Positions 38,822-47,889 of a stretch of DNA of 64,000 nt are shown here, in pieces (the stretch's first letter is position 1; each line of letters opens with the position of its first letter). The DNA comes from an uncultured Roseateles sp. GTDB taxonomy: Bacteria > Pseudomonadota > Gammaproteobacteria > Burkholderiales > Burkholderiaceae_C. Below the pieces are notes generated by a model that searched no databases, had not been told where the DNA came from, and saw nothing but the letters and a program-made list of their open reading frames with translations. The stretch is taken from contig NZ_CAMFJS010000002.1 of NCBI RefSeq assembly GCF_945956965.1, positions 1-64,000 on the forward strand, given 5' to 3'. Position numbers and translations under genes: made by a program.

Positions 38822-41743
38822 TTATCGGGTGAACACCCAGAAGCGCTTGCCCGCTGCGTCCAGATCATTCCCGCCGGTCTGAACAACGCCCACATGACGG
38901 TCGGCCGTGCTGTGGAACAGCGCTAAGCCATAGGCTTGTTGACCGTTGATGAGCGGCAAGTTCAAGGTGCTTCGAACAAGCAGCAAGGCAGGGTCCACCA
39001 GCGCGTAGTCGCTGGACAAAATGCTGCTCCCCCATTGCCAGCCGGGGCCTTTCATTGCGAGCAGTTCGGTGTCATCGCTCGAAGCAGAAACGCTGAGCAG
39101 CGTTCCGCCCAGATCGATGCGGCCAGCAAATCGCAGATCTGAGGTTCTCGCGGCCACGCCGCTGCTATCGAACACCAGGGTCTGGCTCGCATTCAGCCCA
39201 ATCGGGGCGGTGGCGTAGTAGTCACCGTGATAAGGCCAGTCGCCTGATGCCAATACCGTGGACGCATTGGCCGGGTCCAACTTGAGATAGGTGATCTTGG
39301 ACGGCGAGAGACCTCCCGATACGGTGAACGCCGTGTTGAGCTTGTCGGCGAACAAGCCGTATTGCTGCTGACCCCAGAAAGTACCGGCAGCGTAGTTGAC
39401 CGAGAAAGGCAGGATCGCGCCGGTGCGGGCGTTGATCAAGCCGGGTACGCCGCTCCATTGGTCGCCACCAAAGACCAAGGCTTCGCCCGAGTTCAGCAAC
39501 AGCGCCTCGCTGCGGATGCTGAGGATATTGGTCGAGCGAATGCGATTGCCGCTGGCCACATCAAACAGGTCCACCACCGTCCCGTAAAGCACCAAGGCCA
39601 ATTTGCCGTCCGGGCTGAGGCTCAAATTCGTGGGCGCAGCCAACAGCGGAGCCGAGCGAATCAGACCGGTGAACGGATTGACGAAACTCAGCACATTGGG
39701 CGCCGCGCTGATCATCACCAGCTGATCCAAGCCCTTGCTGTAGCGCACCTTCACCGGCTTGAAGCCCAGCTCGGTGGTGTTGGCCGCAGTCGCGAGCACA
39801 CGCAAATTGAAGCTGGCCGTGCTCCTCAAAACGCCGTCACTGACCACCACCGAAGCGATGTAGTTGCCGGGCTGATCAGGCGTGAATGAGAGTTGAGCCG
39901 CGCTGGCGTTGGGAATAGTGGCGCTAGAGCCGGCCGGGCGCGAGTCCAAGGTCCAGAGGTAAGTCAGGGCCTTGTTCTGCGGGCTGTAGCTGAAGCCGGC
40001 ATTGGCCGTTGCGACGCCGCCCAGAAGGGTGGTCCAGCTATTGTGGTCATACACGATCACCGGTGGCGCGTCGCCAACCTTGATCGTGATCTGCCGGTCC
40101 GAGTAAGCGCCTTGAGGATCGGTCACTCGCAGGGCGATGGTGTAGTCGCCATCAACATCGAAAGTGATGGCGGTGTCGACCGCTGAGCTTGCACTCAACC
40201 TGGCCGTGCTGCTGGCGGGGGCGTTAGTGAGCGCCCAGCTATAGCTCAGGGTGTCGCCGTCGGCGTCAAAACTGGCGCCGCCGCGCAAGGTCATCGAGGC
40301 ACCGCTTTGAACCCTGGCGCTGCCGTAAGAGATGGCCGCAAGCGGCGCGGTGTTGACGCTGGCATTGGCCTCGGGTGGGCGATTCAAGACATTCAAGGTG
40401 TAGATGGACTCACCCCAGCCCCCACGGACGTCTTGCACACGAACCTTGAGCCGATAGCTGCCGAGCACGTCCGGCGTGATTTGATAACGCGCGCCTGTGC
40501 CACTGAGTTGCGCACGGCTGCCGCTGGGCTGCTCCAGAATCTGCCAAGCCGTGGTGACGGGAGTGCCATCGCTGACACGCACGGTCGAGGTGTCGAGCGT
40601 GAACACCGAGCCCAGCGAGGCGCTGACGGGCGCTTGGCTCACGGTGCTGCCGGTGAAGCTGCTGTTGACCAAGATATTGGCTGTCGCAGGCGGGGAGTAG
40701 CGCACATTGATGGGCACTACCGAATCGGAATAGGCACCGCGCTGGTCTTCCACATGCGCCAGCAACTTGTACACACCCAGTTGGTCGGGCCTGAACTGAA
40801 CGCGAGGCTCCGTGCCCGTCAGCGTTGCGACGCTGCCATCAGGATGCTGCAGCACGCTCCAGGTGGTGCGAACAGCCCCACCATCACTGGCACGCAAAGA
40901 CGAGGTATCAAGAACGAAATTGGTGCCCAGGGTCGTGTCGATCACCGCTTGCTCAACCGAGGCGGCGCTGAAGTTGGGCGCCACGATCATGGTCGAGGTA
41001 GCGGGCGGTGCGTAGATCACCCGCAAGGTGTACAGGGCATCAAATGTGCTGCCTGACGCATTCTTCACCCGCGCGCGCAGGATGTACTGGCCCATCAAAT
41101 CAGGCGTGAACTGGAACTGCGCACCGCTGGCCTGCACCTTGGCCAAGCTGCCCACCGGTTGCTGCTCCAGGGACCAAACGCTTGTCACGGCGCTGCCATC
41201 GCTGGCTTTGACTTGGGAGCTGTCCAAGGTGAAAACGCTGCCCAGGGTGGCATCGATGGGGGCCATTTGCGCTGGAACCGTGGAACCGGTGTAAACCGCC
41301 GAGACCACAATATTCGCCACCGGCGGCGCCTCGGTGATCAGCAGATCCACCGCCTTGTTGACGCTCAGCCCGCCGGCGCTGGTGACCGTCAGCGTCACCT
41401 GATACTTGCCCGGTACATCAGGCGTGAACATGGCCATCTTCGCGCTGCTGCTGTTCAGAGATGCTTTGCTGCCACTGGGCACTTGGTTGAGCACCCAGCT
41501 GAAGCTCTGAACGCTCGACGATGCGGTGCTGGTGGACGCATCCAAAGTCACCTGGCTATTGACCGCACCGCGCATCGAGCCATCGCTATCGGCATTAACG
41601 CCGGACGCGCTGATGCGTGCAACCGGCGCATCAAGCGGGGTGACATTTGTATTTGCCGCGCCACCGCCACCGCCGCCGCAAGCGGCCAAAGAAAAAACAA
41701 GCGCGAGCGACGCCCAGCGGCGCCCGTTCAGCCAATGCAACAT
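38822..41743 (-). CDS. PKD-repeat lipoprotein with C-terminal propeller-like domain
   Basis: This is a 973-aa protein. The lipobox L-A-A-C is at about residues 19-22, followed by Gly6. Six related units of roughly 100 residues run from about 40 to 640. Each unit begins P-P-x-A/V and contains D-T/S-S-x-V-x-A-S-D-G, W-x-L-x-Q-x-P-x-G-S and F-x-P-D-x-x-G-x-Y. These are PKD/Ig-like beta-sandwich units. The C-terminal 330 residues have repeated beta-strand patterns like a propeller. The start ATG has a good AGGGA site. It may act as an adhesin or surface protein. No enzyme motif is seen. Confidence 0.88.
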   Translation of the reverse strand: MLHWLNGRRWASLALVFSLAACGGGGGGAANTNVTPLDAPVARISASGVNADSDGSMRGAVNSQVTLDASTSTASSSVQSFSWVLNQVPSGSKASLNSSSAKMAMFTPDVPGKYQVTLTVTSAGGLSVNKAVDLLITEAPPVANIVVSAVYTGSTVPAQMAPIDATLGSVFTLDSSQVKASDGSAVTSVWSLEQQPVGSLAKVQASGAQFQFTPDLMGQYILRARVKNASGSTFDALYTLRVIYAPPATSTMIVAPNFSAASVEQAVIDTTLGTNFVLDTSSLRASDGGAVRTTWSVLQHPDGSVATLTGTEPRVQFRPDQLGVYKLLAHVEDQRGAYSDSVVPINVRYSPPATANILVNSSFTGSTVSQAPVSASLGSVFTLDTSTVRVSDGTPVTTAWQILEQPSGSRAQLSGTGARYQITPDVLGSYRLKVRVQDVRGGWGESIYTLNVLNRPPEANASVNTAPLAAISYGSARVQSGASMTLRGGASFDADGDTLSYSWALTNAPASSTARLSASSAVDTAITFDVDGDYTIALRVTDPQGAYSDRQITIKVGDAPPVIVYDHNSWTTLLGGVATANAGFSYSPQNKALTYLWTLDSRPAGSSATIPNASAAQLSFTPDQPGNYIASVVVSDGVLRSTASFNLRVLATAANTTELGFKPVKVRYSKGLDQLVMISAAPNVLSFVNPFTGLIRSAPLLAAPTNLSLSPDGKLALVLYGTVVDLFDVASGNRIRSTNILSIRSEALLLNSGEALVFGGDQWSGVPGLINARTGAILPFSVNYAAGTFWGQQQYGLFADKLNTAFTVSGGLSPSKITYLKLDPANASTVLASGDWPYHGDYYATAPIGLNASQTLVFDSSGVAARTSDLRFAGRIDLGGTLLSVSASSDDTELLAMKGPGWQWGSSILSSDYALVDPALLLVRSTLNLPLINGQQAYGLALFHSTADRHVGVVQTGGNDLDAAGKRFWVFTR

Positions 41744-42161
41744 ATGAGTTCCCTGAAAGTTCTCTGAACAGAGGGCTTGTTTGAGTCGCGCATTGCGCGC
41801 GCCTATCGCCCCGCCTTTGCCTGCAAATCAAGCGCTAAAGCAAGGAGAAGCCGCCTTGTTCCAATTTTTTCTGCGCGGACTGTAGCAACAATTTCGGACC
41901 CCAAACCTGCGGGTTTCTGTTGAAAGTCAGCCCTCAAATTAGGGGGCGCTAGGGGCCAGTCGTGAAGGGCCTGCCGGTGGGCAGAGCAGCCTGAGGCCAA
42001 CGGCGACTCACGCCAAATAAGGACGCAGGCCTGCCAGGCTCTACGATAGCGCCCTGCACGCTTGCCAATGCCACGGCCGCCAAGGGCTCGATGAGCACTG
42101 AGCGCCGTGCCTCCTGTACCGATTTCTGCGCCCCAAGCGCTGCCGCCCGAGCCCGCTTCTC
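41744..42161. other. Divergent intergenic region without a recognised gene
   Basis: The 418 bases separate two divergent large genes, so it should hold two promoters. I see no confident promoter hexamers, RNA gene or repeat. Short frames on the minus strand lack ribosome sites. Confidence 0.5.
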
Positions 42162-45100
42162 TTGACTGCTTTGTTGACTTCCGAGCTGCCGATTCTTCGC
42201 GGCGCTGCCCGCCCCGATTTACTCCGCACCGAGGTGCTGGCCGATCTGTTTGAGGCCACCGCCCGGCAGCTGCCTGAGCAAATCGCGCTGCGCCAGGGCC
42301 AGCGCCAGCTCAGCTATGCCGAGTTGGATGCAGCGGCCGATGGCGCGGCCTCGCGCTTGATTGAAGCCGGGGTTCGGCCGGGCCAGATCGTCGGCCTGTG
42401 GATGCCACGCGGCATTGAGTTGCTGGTGATGCAGCTGGCCATTGCCAAGACCGGCGCGGCCTGGCTGCCCAGTGATGCGGAAACGCCGGCCGAGCGGGTG
42501 GCGGTCTGCCTGGCTGATGCCCAGGCCGTGGGCCTGCTGACTTGCTCGGAATGGGCCGATCGCGGCGCGGCCCCCGGCCTGCCGGTGTGGCGTGCGGAAG
42601 ACTTGCTGCTGCCCAGCGAGGCCGGACTGCGCCGCCGCGAGGGCGCTTTGCCTGAACACACGGCCTATGTGATCTACACCTCGGGCTCCACCGGCAAGCC
42701 CAAGGGCATTGCGATCACGCAGGCCAGCATCTGCCACTTCCTGCGCAGCGAAAACGCGGTGCTGGGTGTGCGCGCCAGCGACACGGTGTACCAGGGCTTC
42801 TCCGTCGCCTTCGATATGTCTTTCGAAGAGATCTGGATCAGCTATCTGGTGGGCGCCACGCTGTGGCTGGCGCCGCGCGAAATCGCCGCCGACCCGGATG
42901 CCTTGCCGCAAGCGCTGATCGATCAGGGCGTGAGCGTGCTGCACGCGGTGCCCACCTTGTTGGCCTTGTTCAGCCAGGATGTGCCGGGCCTGCGCCTGAT
43001 CAATCTGGGCGGTGAGATGTGCCCAGAGGCGCTGGTGGCGCGCTGGGCCAAGCCTGGCCGCCAGGTCTTCAACACCTACGGGCCCACCGAGGCCACGGTC
43101 TCGGCCAGCTTGGCGGAGTTGCAGGCGGGCGCGCCCGTCACCATCGGCCGGCCGCTGCCTAACTACCAATTGATGGTGATTGCCGCGGATGTGGAAAACG
43201 GCCTGCGCCTGCAGCCGCCAGGTGAAACCGGCGAGTTGTGCATCAGCGGCCCCGGCGTGGCAGCGGGCTATTTGGGCCGCCCTGAGCTGACGGCGGAGAA
43301 GTTCCTCGCCAATCCCTGGGCGGGCGCCGATCAGCAAGACGCGCGCCTTTACCGCACAGGTGATCTGGCCCGCATTGATGACCAAGGCCAGGTGCACTGC
43401 CTGGGCCGTGTGGACGATCAGGTGAAGATCCGCGGCTTCCGCGTCGAGCTGGGCGAGATTGAAGCCGTGCTGGCCCAGCAAGCCGGCGTGGGCACGGTGG
43501 CGGTGCTGCTGCGTCGAGATAATGAGTTAGAGCAGCTGGTGGCCTATCTGGTGGCAGACACGGCCACGCCACCCACCGCCGCCACCTTGCGGCAGGCCCT
43601 GGGCCAGACCCTACCGCCCTATATGGTGCCCAGCCGCTTTGAATGGCTGACCGCCATGCCACGGCTGACCTCGGGCAAGATTGACCGCAACACGCTCAAG
43701 GCCAGGCCTTTGGCCGCACTGGCGCCTGAGAGTGATAGCGCGGACTCGGACACGCCCGCGAACGCGGCGGAGGCCGCGCTGTTCGAGGCCCTGCGCCGCC
43801 TCTTCCCTGGCCAGGCGCTGCGGCGCGAGGCTGATTTCTTCAGCGATCTGGGCGGGCACTCGCTGCTGGCGGCGCGCCTGGCTTCGGCCTTGCGCGCCAC
43901 ACCACGCTTTGCCGGCCTGACCGTGCGGGACATCTACCAAAGTCGCCGCCTCGGCGCCATCGCCGCAGTGCTGGAGGCCATGAGCGAGCCCAGCACTTCT
44001 AGCCCCACCACCGCGCCAAGCTGGCAGCCGCCCGCTGCCTGGCGGCGCTGGCGTTGCGGCGCGGCGCAAGCGCTGGCGGTGCCGCCACTGGTGGCCCTGC
44101 GCATGGCCAGCTGGCTGGCGCCGTTTTTTACTTTCCACTTCTTCACCGGCGACCCGAATGATTCGGTGCTCACCGCCGTGCTGATGTCGGTGGCGGTGTT
44201 CCTCGCCGCCACGGTGATGGAGTTCGCGGTGGCGCTGGCCGGCAAATGGCTGATTGCCGGGCGGCTCAAGCCCGGTCGCTACCCGCTATGGGGCCTGACC
44301 TATTTCCGCTGGTGGCTGGCGGACCGGCTGCTGGAGAACGCGCCGGTGTACTTCCTCGGCGGCTCATCGCTCTACGTGGGTTGGCTGCGCCTGCTGGGCG
44401 CGCGCATCGGCAAAGACGTGATGATCGGCTCCATCACCCTGCGGGCGCCTGAGCTACTGAGCGTGGGCGATGGCGCCAGCATCGGCAATGCGGTGAACCT
44501 GGAAAACGCACGCGTGCTGCGTGGCGAGTTGCTGCTGGGCCGCATCGACATTGCCGCCAATGCCTATGTGGGCTCTTACTCGGTGCTGGAGGGCAATACC
44601 GAGCTGGGAGCATGGGCGCATCTGCAAGGCCAGTCCGCCCTGGCCGATGGCGGCCGGGTGCCGGCGCAGCGCATCTGGGGTGGCTCACCGGCGCGCGATG
44701 TGGGCGCTTTTGAACCGAGCAGCTTGCGCCCGCGCCCGGCGGTGAGCGGGCTGCGACGCGCGGCGGAAGCGCTGTTCTTCCTCGGCGGCGCCTTGCTGAT
44801 TGCCACGCTGTTCTTCCTGCCGGTGTTCCCCACCTTCATGCTGATCGACAGCCTGGACGACTTGCCCTGGATGAGCTGGCTGCAGGGCGATCTGCTGTGG
44901 CTGCAACTGCTGCGTTACTTCATCCTCGCACTGCCGGCCAGCGCGGTGCTGATTCTGTTCACGGCGCTGCTATCGGCTGCAATTCGATGGGGCGTGTTGC
45001 CGAAGATGCGGGCGGGCAGCTGGCCGGTGCACAGCTGGGTGTATTGCGGCAAATGGCTGGTCAATCAGATTCAGGAATCCAGCCTGCACAGCCTGCACGG

Positions 45101-46187
45101 CGTTTACGCCACCGTGTTCGCGCCATGGTGGTACCGCCTGTTGGGCGCCAAGGTGGGGCGCGACGCCGAGATCTCCACCGCCCTGGGCGTGGTGCCTGAC
45201 ATGCTGACCCTGGGCGATGAAACCTTCATCGCCGACGCGGTGCTGCTGGGGGATGAAGAGATCGACGGCGGCTGGATGAGCGTGCAGCCCACCGTGGTCT
45301 CGCGCCGCAGCTTTGTGGGCAATGGCGCTTATGTGCCCGACGGCACCACCATCCCCGAGAACGTGCTGATCGGCGTGCTCTCGCGTGCGCCAGACGGCGC
45401 GCTGATGCGCAGCGGTGACACCTGGCTAGGCACGCCGCCCATCAATTTGCCGGCGCGTGAGACGGTGCAGGGCTGCTACCCCGAGGCGCTGACCTTCCGG
45501 CCCTCGCCGCTGCGGCGCCTGGGGCGCGGGCTGATCGAAACCTTCCGCATCGTGGCGCCGCATGCCATCGTCATCGCCACCGGCTACACCATCGTGCTGG
45601 ACGTGATGCCCGATGCCAGCGAGGGTCGCTGGGCCCTGGTGGCCTGGGAGTTGGCGCAGGCGGGGCTGATGTTCGGCCTGGGCTGCTTCCTGTTTGTGGC
45701 CCTGTTCAAGTGGCTGCTGCTGGGGCGCTACCGGCCGCGCGCGGTGCCGATGTGGACACCGTTTGTGTGGATCTCCGAGGCCGCCACCAATCTCTACGAG
45801 GGCATTGCCGTGCCCAACTTCATGCGCTTTTTGCGCGGCACGCCTTGGCTGCCTACAGCCCTGCGCCTGCTGGGCGCCAAGATCGGGCGCGGCGTTTACC
45901 TCGACACCACCGACATCACCGAGTTCGACTGCGTGCACATCGGCGCCTACAGCGAACTCAATGCCCTGACTTGCCCGCAAACGCATTTGTTTGAGGACCG
46001 GGTGATGAAGATTGACCATGTGCACATCGGCGAGCGCGTCAATATCGGCCCACGCAGCACGGTGCTGTACGGCGCCAGCGTGGGCGATGACGCACAGCTG
46101 GGCGCCATGACCCTGGTGATGAAGGGCGAGAGCATTCCGGCCGGCTCGGCCTGGTGCGGCTGCCCAGCCGGGCCGCAACGGGCCTGA
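42162..46187 (+). CDS. Pls/PosA-type NRPS with three tandem C-terminal domains (poly-amino-acid synthetase-like)
   Basis: This 1341-aa protein has an adenylation domain of about 20-515, with T-S-G-S-T-G-K-P-K-G near 172, N-T-Y-G-P-T-E near 304, Y-R-T-G-D near 397 and G-K-I-D-R-N-T-L near 505. A carrier domain of about 540-610 has D-L-G-G-H-S-L-L with its Ser near 567. Three hexapeptide-rich domains follow (about 735-850, 985-1110, 1230-1341), separated by pairs of transmembrane helices. This is the layout of epsilon-poly-L-lysine synthetase, which polymerises one amino acid without a thioesterase. The start is a TTG at 42162, and a nearby TTG or GTG could serve instead. The product is unknown. 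A PPTase follows. Confidence 0.93.
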   Translation: MTALLTSELPILRGAARPDLLRTEVLADLFEATARQLPEQIALRQGQRQLSYAELDAAADGAASRLIEAGVRPGQIVGLWMPRGIELLVMQLAIAKTGAAWLPSDAETPAERVAVCLADAQAVGLLTCSEWADRGAAPGLPVWRAEDLLLPSEAGLRRREGALPEHTAYVIYTSGSTGKPKGIAITQASICHFLRSENAVLGVRASDTVYQGFSVAFDMSFEEIWISYLVGATLWLAPREIAADPDALPQALIDQGVSVLHAVPTLLALFSQDVPGLRLINLGGEMCPEALVARWAKPGRQVFNTYGPTEATVSASLAELQAGAPVTIGRPLPNYQLMVIAADVENGLRLQPPGETGELCISGPGVAAGYLGRPELTAEKFLANPWAGADQQDARLYRTGDLARIDDQGQVHCLGRVDDQVKIRGFRVELGEIEAVLAQQAGVGTVAVLLRRDNELEQLVAYLVADTATPPTAATLRQALGQTLPPYMVPSRFEWLTAMPRLTSGKIDRNTLKARPLAALAPESDSADSDTPANAAEAALFEALRRLFPGQALRREADFFSDLGGHSLLAARLASALRATPRFAGLTVRDIYQSRRLGAIAAVLEAMSEPSTSSPTTAPSWQPPAAWRRWRCGAAQALAVPPLVALRMASWLAPFFTFHFFTGDPNDSVLTAVLMSVAVFLAATVMEFAVALAGKWLIAGRLKPGRYPLWGLTYFRWWLADRLLENAPVYFLGGSSLYVGWLRLLGARIGKDVMIGSITLRAPELLSVGDGASIGNAVNLENARVLRGELLLGRIDIAANAYVGSYSVLEGNTELGAWAHLQGQSALADGGRVPAQRIWGGSPARDVGAFEPSSLRPRPAVSGLRRAAEALFFLGGALLIATLFFLPVFPTFMLIDSLDDLPWMSWLQGDLLWLQLLRYFILALPASAVLILFTALLSAAIRWGVLPKMRAGSWPVHSWVYCGKWLVNQIQESSLHSLHGVYATVFAPWWYRLLGAKVGRDAEISTALGVVPDMLTLGDETFIADAVLLGDEEIDGGWMSVQPTVVSRRSFVGNGAYVPDGTTIPENVLIGVLSRAPDGALMRSGDTWLGTPPINLPARETVQGCYPEALTFRPSPLRRLGRGLIETFRIVAPHAIVIATGYTIVLDVMPDASEGRWALVAWELAQAGLMFGLGCFLFVALFKWLLLGRYRPRAVPMWTPFVWISEAATNLYEGIAVPNFMRFLRGTPWLPTALRLLGAKIGRGVYLDTTDITEFDCVHIGAYSELNALTCPQTHLFEDRVMKIDHVHIGERVNIGPRSTVLYGASVGDDAQLGAMTLVMKGESIPAGSAWCGCPAGPQRA

Positions 46188-46197
46188 GGTCTGGCGG

Positions 46198-46806
46198 ATG
46201 AACAACGCGCCTGCCTTGATGCCGGTCTTGTTCTGGCCCGCCGAGGTGGTGGCACCGAGTGCCAGCGTTTTTGTGCTGGCGCTCCGATTGGACCCGGCGC
46301 TGCCACGCCCGCAAGCAAGAGCCCAGCTACGCGCCGCGCTGCGCGAGGCCTTGGCGGCGCACTTGGGCCTACCGGCCGAGGGCATCACGCTGAATGCCGC
46401 GCCGGGCCAGGCGCCGCGCCTTGAAGGCCTTGGCATCAGCGCCGCCATCGGCCTGTCCTTCAGCCACGAGGCCGGGCTCTCGCTGGCGGCGGTGAATCTG
46501 CTGGGGCCGGTGGGCCTGGATGTTGCGCGCGATGAAACACCGCCCGATTGGCAGGCCGTGGCACGCGACTACCTCGGGCCGCAGGTGGCCGCAAACCTGC
46601 AAGCCCAAGATTTCCCTGCCGCATGGGCCGCACACGAAGCCCGGCTCAAATTCCACGGCCAGGCCTTGAGTGAATGGCGGCCGGAGATGGCCCAGCCGCC
46701 CTGGCTGGCCGCCTGCCACTGCCAGGCCCTGCGCTTGCCGCCGGGCTGGGTGGGCAGCCTGGCCCTGCCGGCGGGGCAAGAATGTCCCGGCACGGCCGGC
46801 GCTTAA
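46198..46806 (+). CDS. 4'-phosphopantetheinyl transferase (Sfp/EntD superfamily)
   Basis: This 202-aa protein adds the phosphopantetheine arm to the carrier domain of the upstream synthetase. The Mg-binding segment G-L-D-V-A (near 105-109) and the W-A-A-H-E-A-R-L-K block (W143, E147, K151) are the family's catalytic motifs. The expected S-x-S-H motif appears as L-S-F-S-H near 89-93. It is shorter and more diverged than Sfp (224 aa). It starts 10 bases after the synthetase stop, so co-expression is certain to be close. Its 3' end overlaps the convergent dehydrogenase gene by four bases. Confidence 0.85.
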   Translation: MNNAPALMPVLFWPAEVVAPSASVFVLALRLDPALPRPQARAQLRAALREALAAHLGLPAEGITLNAAPGQAPRLEGLGISAAIGLSFSHEAGLSLAAVNLLGPVGLDVARDETPPDWQAVARDYLGPQVAANLQAQDFPAAWAAHEARLKFHGQALSEWRPEMAQPPWLAACHCQALRLPPGWVGSLALPAGQECPGTAGA

Positions 46807-47828
46807 AAGCCTTCCAGCACGATCTTGCCGCGGGCCTTGCCGCTTTCCAGCAAGGCGTGTGCGCGGCGCAGATTGGCGGCATTGATGCGGCCAAAATGCT
46901 CCCCTTGAGTGCTGCGCAACTGGCCGGCGTCAACCAGGCGCGCCACCTCAGCCAGCAATCGGTGCTGTTCGATTTGATCGGGGGTGTCGAACAGCGAGCG
47001 GGTGAACATCAGCTCCCAGTGCAAAGAAACGCTTTTGCGCTTGAGCTTGCTGATGTCGACGCTGCCAGGTGCGGGGTCATCGATCAGGCCGAAGCGGCCT
47101 TGCGGCGCGATCAGCTCGGCGATTTGCTCGAAGTGTTGGCCGGTCTGCGTCAGGCTGACCACATATTGCGGCGCTGGCAGGCCGGCGTCTTTGAATTCCT
47201 GCGCCAGTGGCTTGCTGTGGTCCAGCACATGGTGGGCGCCCAAATCCCGCACCCACTGCGCCGTCTCTTGCCGCGAGGCGGTGGCGATGACTTGCAAACC
47301 TGTCAGCTGGCGTGCCAGCTGGGTCATGATGGAACCCACCCCGCCGGCCGCACCGATGATGAGCAAGCTCTGACCCCGCGCGGCCGCCTCCTCGCCTTGC
47401 GGCACGCCCAGGCGCTGGAACAGCAACTCCCAGGCGGTGATGGCGGTCAAGGGCAGGGCAGCGGCCTGCGCATCGGGCAGGGACTGCGGCGCCAAGGCGG
47501 CGATGCGCTCATCCACCACATGCAGCTCGGCGTTGGCCCCGGCGCGGTGAATGGCGCCGGCATACCAAACCCGGTCGCCCGGCTTGAACAAGCTGACCTG
47601 CGCGCCCACGCTGCGCACGATGCCCACCGCGTCCCAGCCCAAGACCTTCCACTGGCCGGGCTCGGGGCTGACGCCGGCGCGGACCTTGGTGTCCACGGGG
47701 TTGACGGCAATCGCTTTCACCTCCACCAGCAGATCGCGCGGACCGGGCTCGGGCGCGGGCAGGGTCACGTCTTGCAGCGCCAGCGGATCGTTGATGGGCA
47801 GGGCTTGTTGGTAGGCAATGGCTTTCAT
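46803..47828 (-). CDS. Zinc-binding alcohol dehydrogenase family (quinone oxidoreductase-like)
   Basis: This 341-aa MDR-family NADPH oxidoreductase begins M-K-A-I-A-Y. The substrate domain has N-P-V-D-T-K-V and G-W-D-A-V-G. The Rossmann motif G-A-A-G-G-V-G-S-I is near 158-166, which suits NADPH. The structural and catalytic zinc ligands of true ADH are largely absent, so it fits the zinc-independent quinone/enone reductases. It lies 61 bases after the OYE gene in the same direction, giving a likely two-gene operon for electrophile detoxification, with a LysR regulator beyond. Confidence 0.9.
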   Translation of the reverse strand: MKAIAYQQALPINDPLALQDVTLPAPEPGPRDLLVEVKAIAVNPVDTKVRAGVSPEPGQWKVLGWDAVGIVRSVGAQVSLFKPGDRVWYAGAIHRAGANAELHVVDERIAALAPQSLPDAQAAALPLTAITAWELLFQRLGVPQGEEAAARGQSLLIIGAAGGVGSIMTQLARQLTGLQVIATASRQETAQWVRDLGAHHVLDHSKPLAQEFKDAGLPAPQYVVSLTQTGQHFEQIAELIAPQGRFGLIDDPAPGSVDISKLKRKSVSLHWELMFTRSLFDTPDQIEQHRLLAEVARLVDAGQLRSTQGEHFGRINAANLRRAHALLESGKARGKIVLEGF

Positions 47829-47889
47829 GGCGGGGTTTCCTTTGGGCTTAATTCGTTGAAATTTTTATAGGTGGCTTGGCGCTGCTGGC

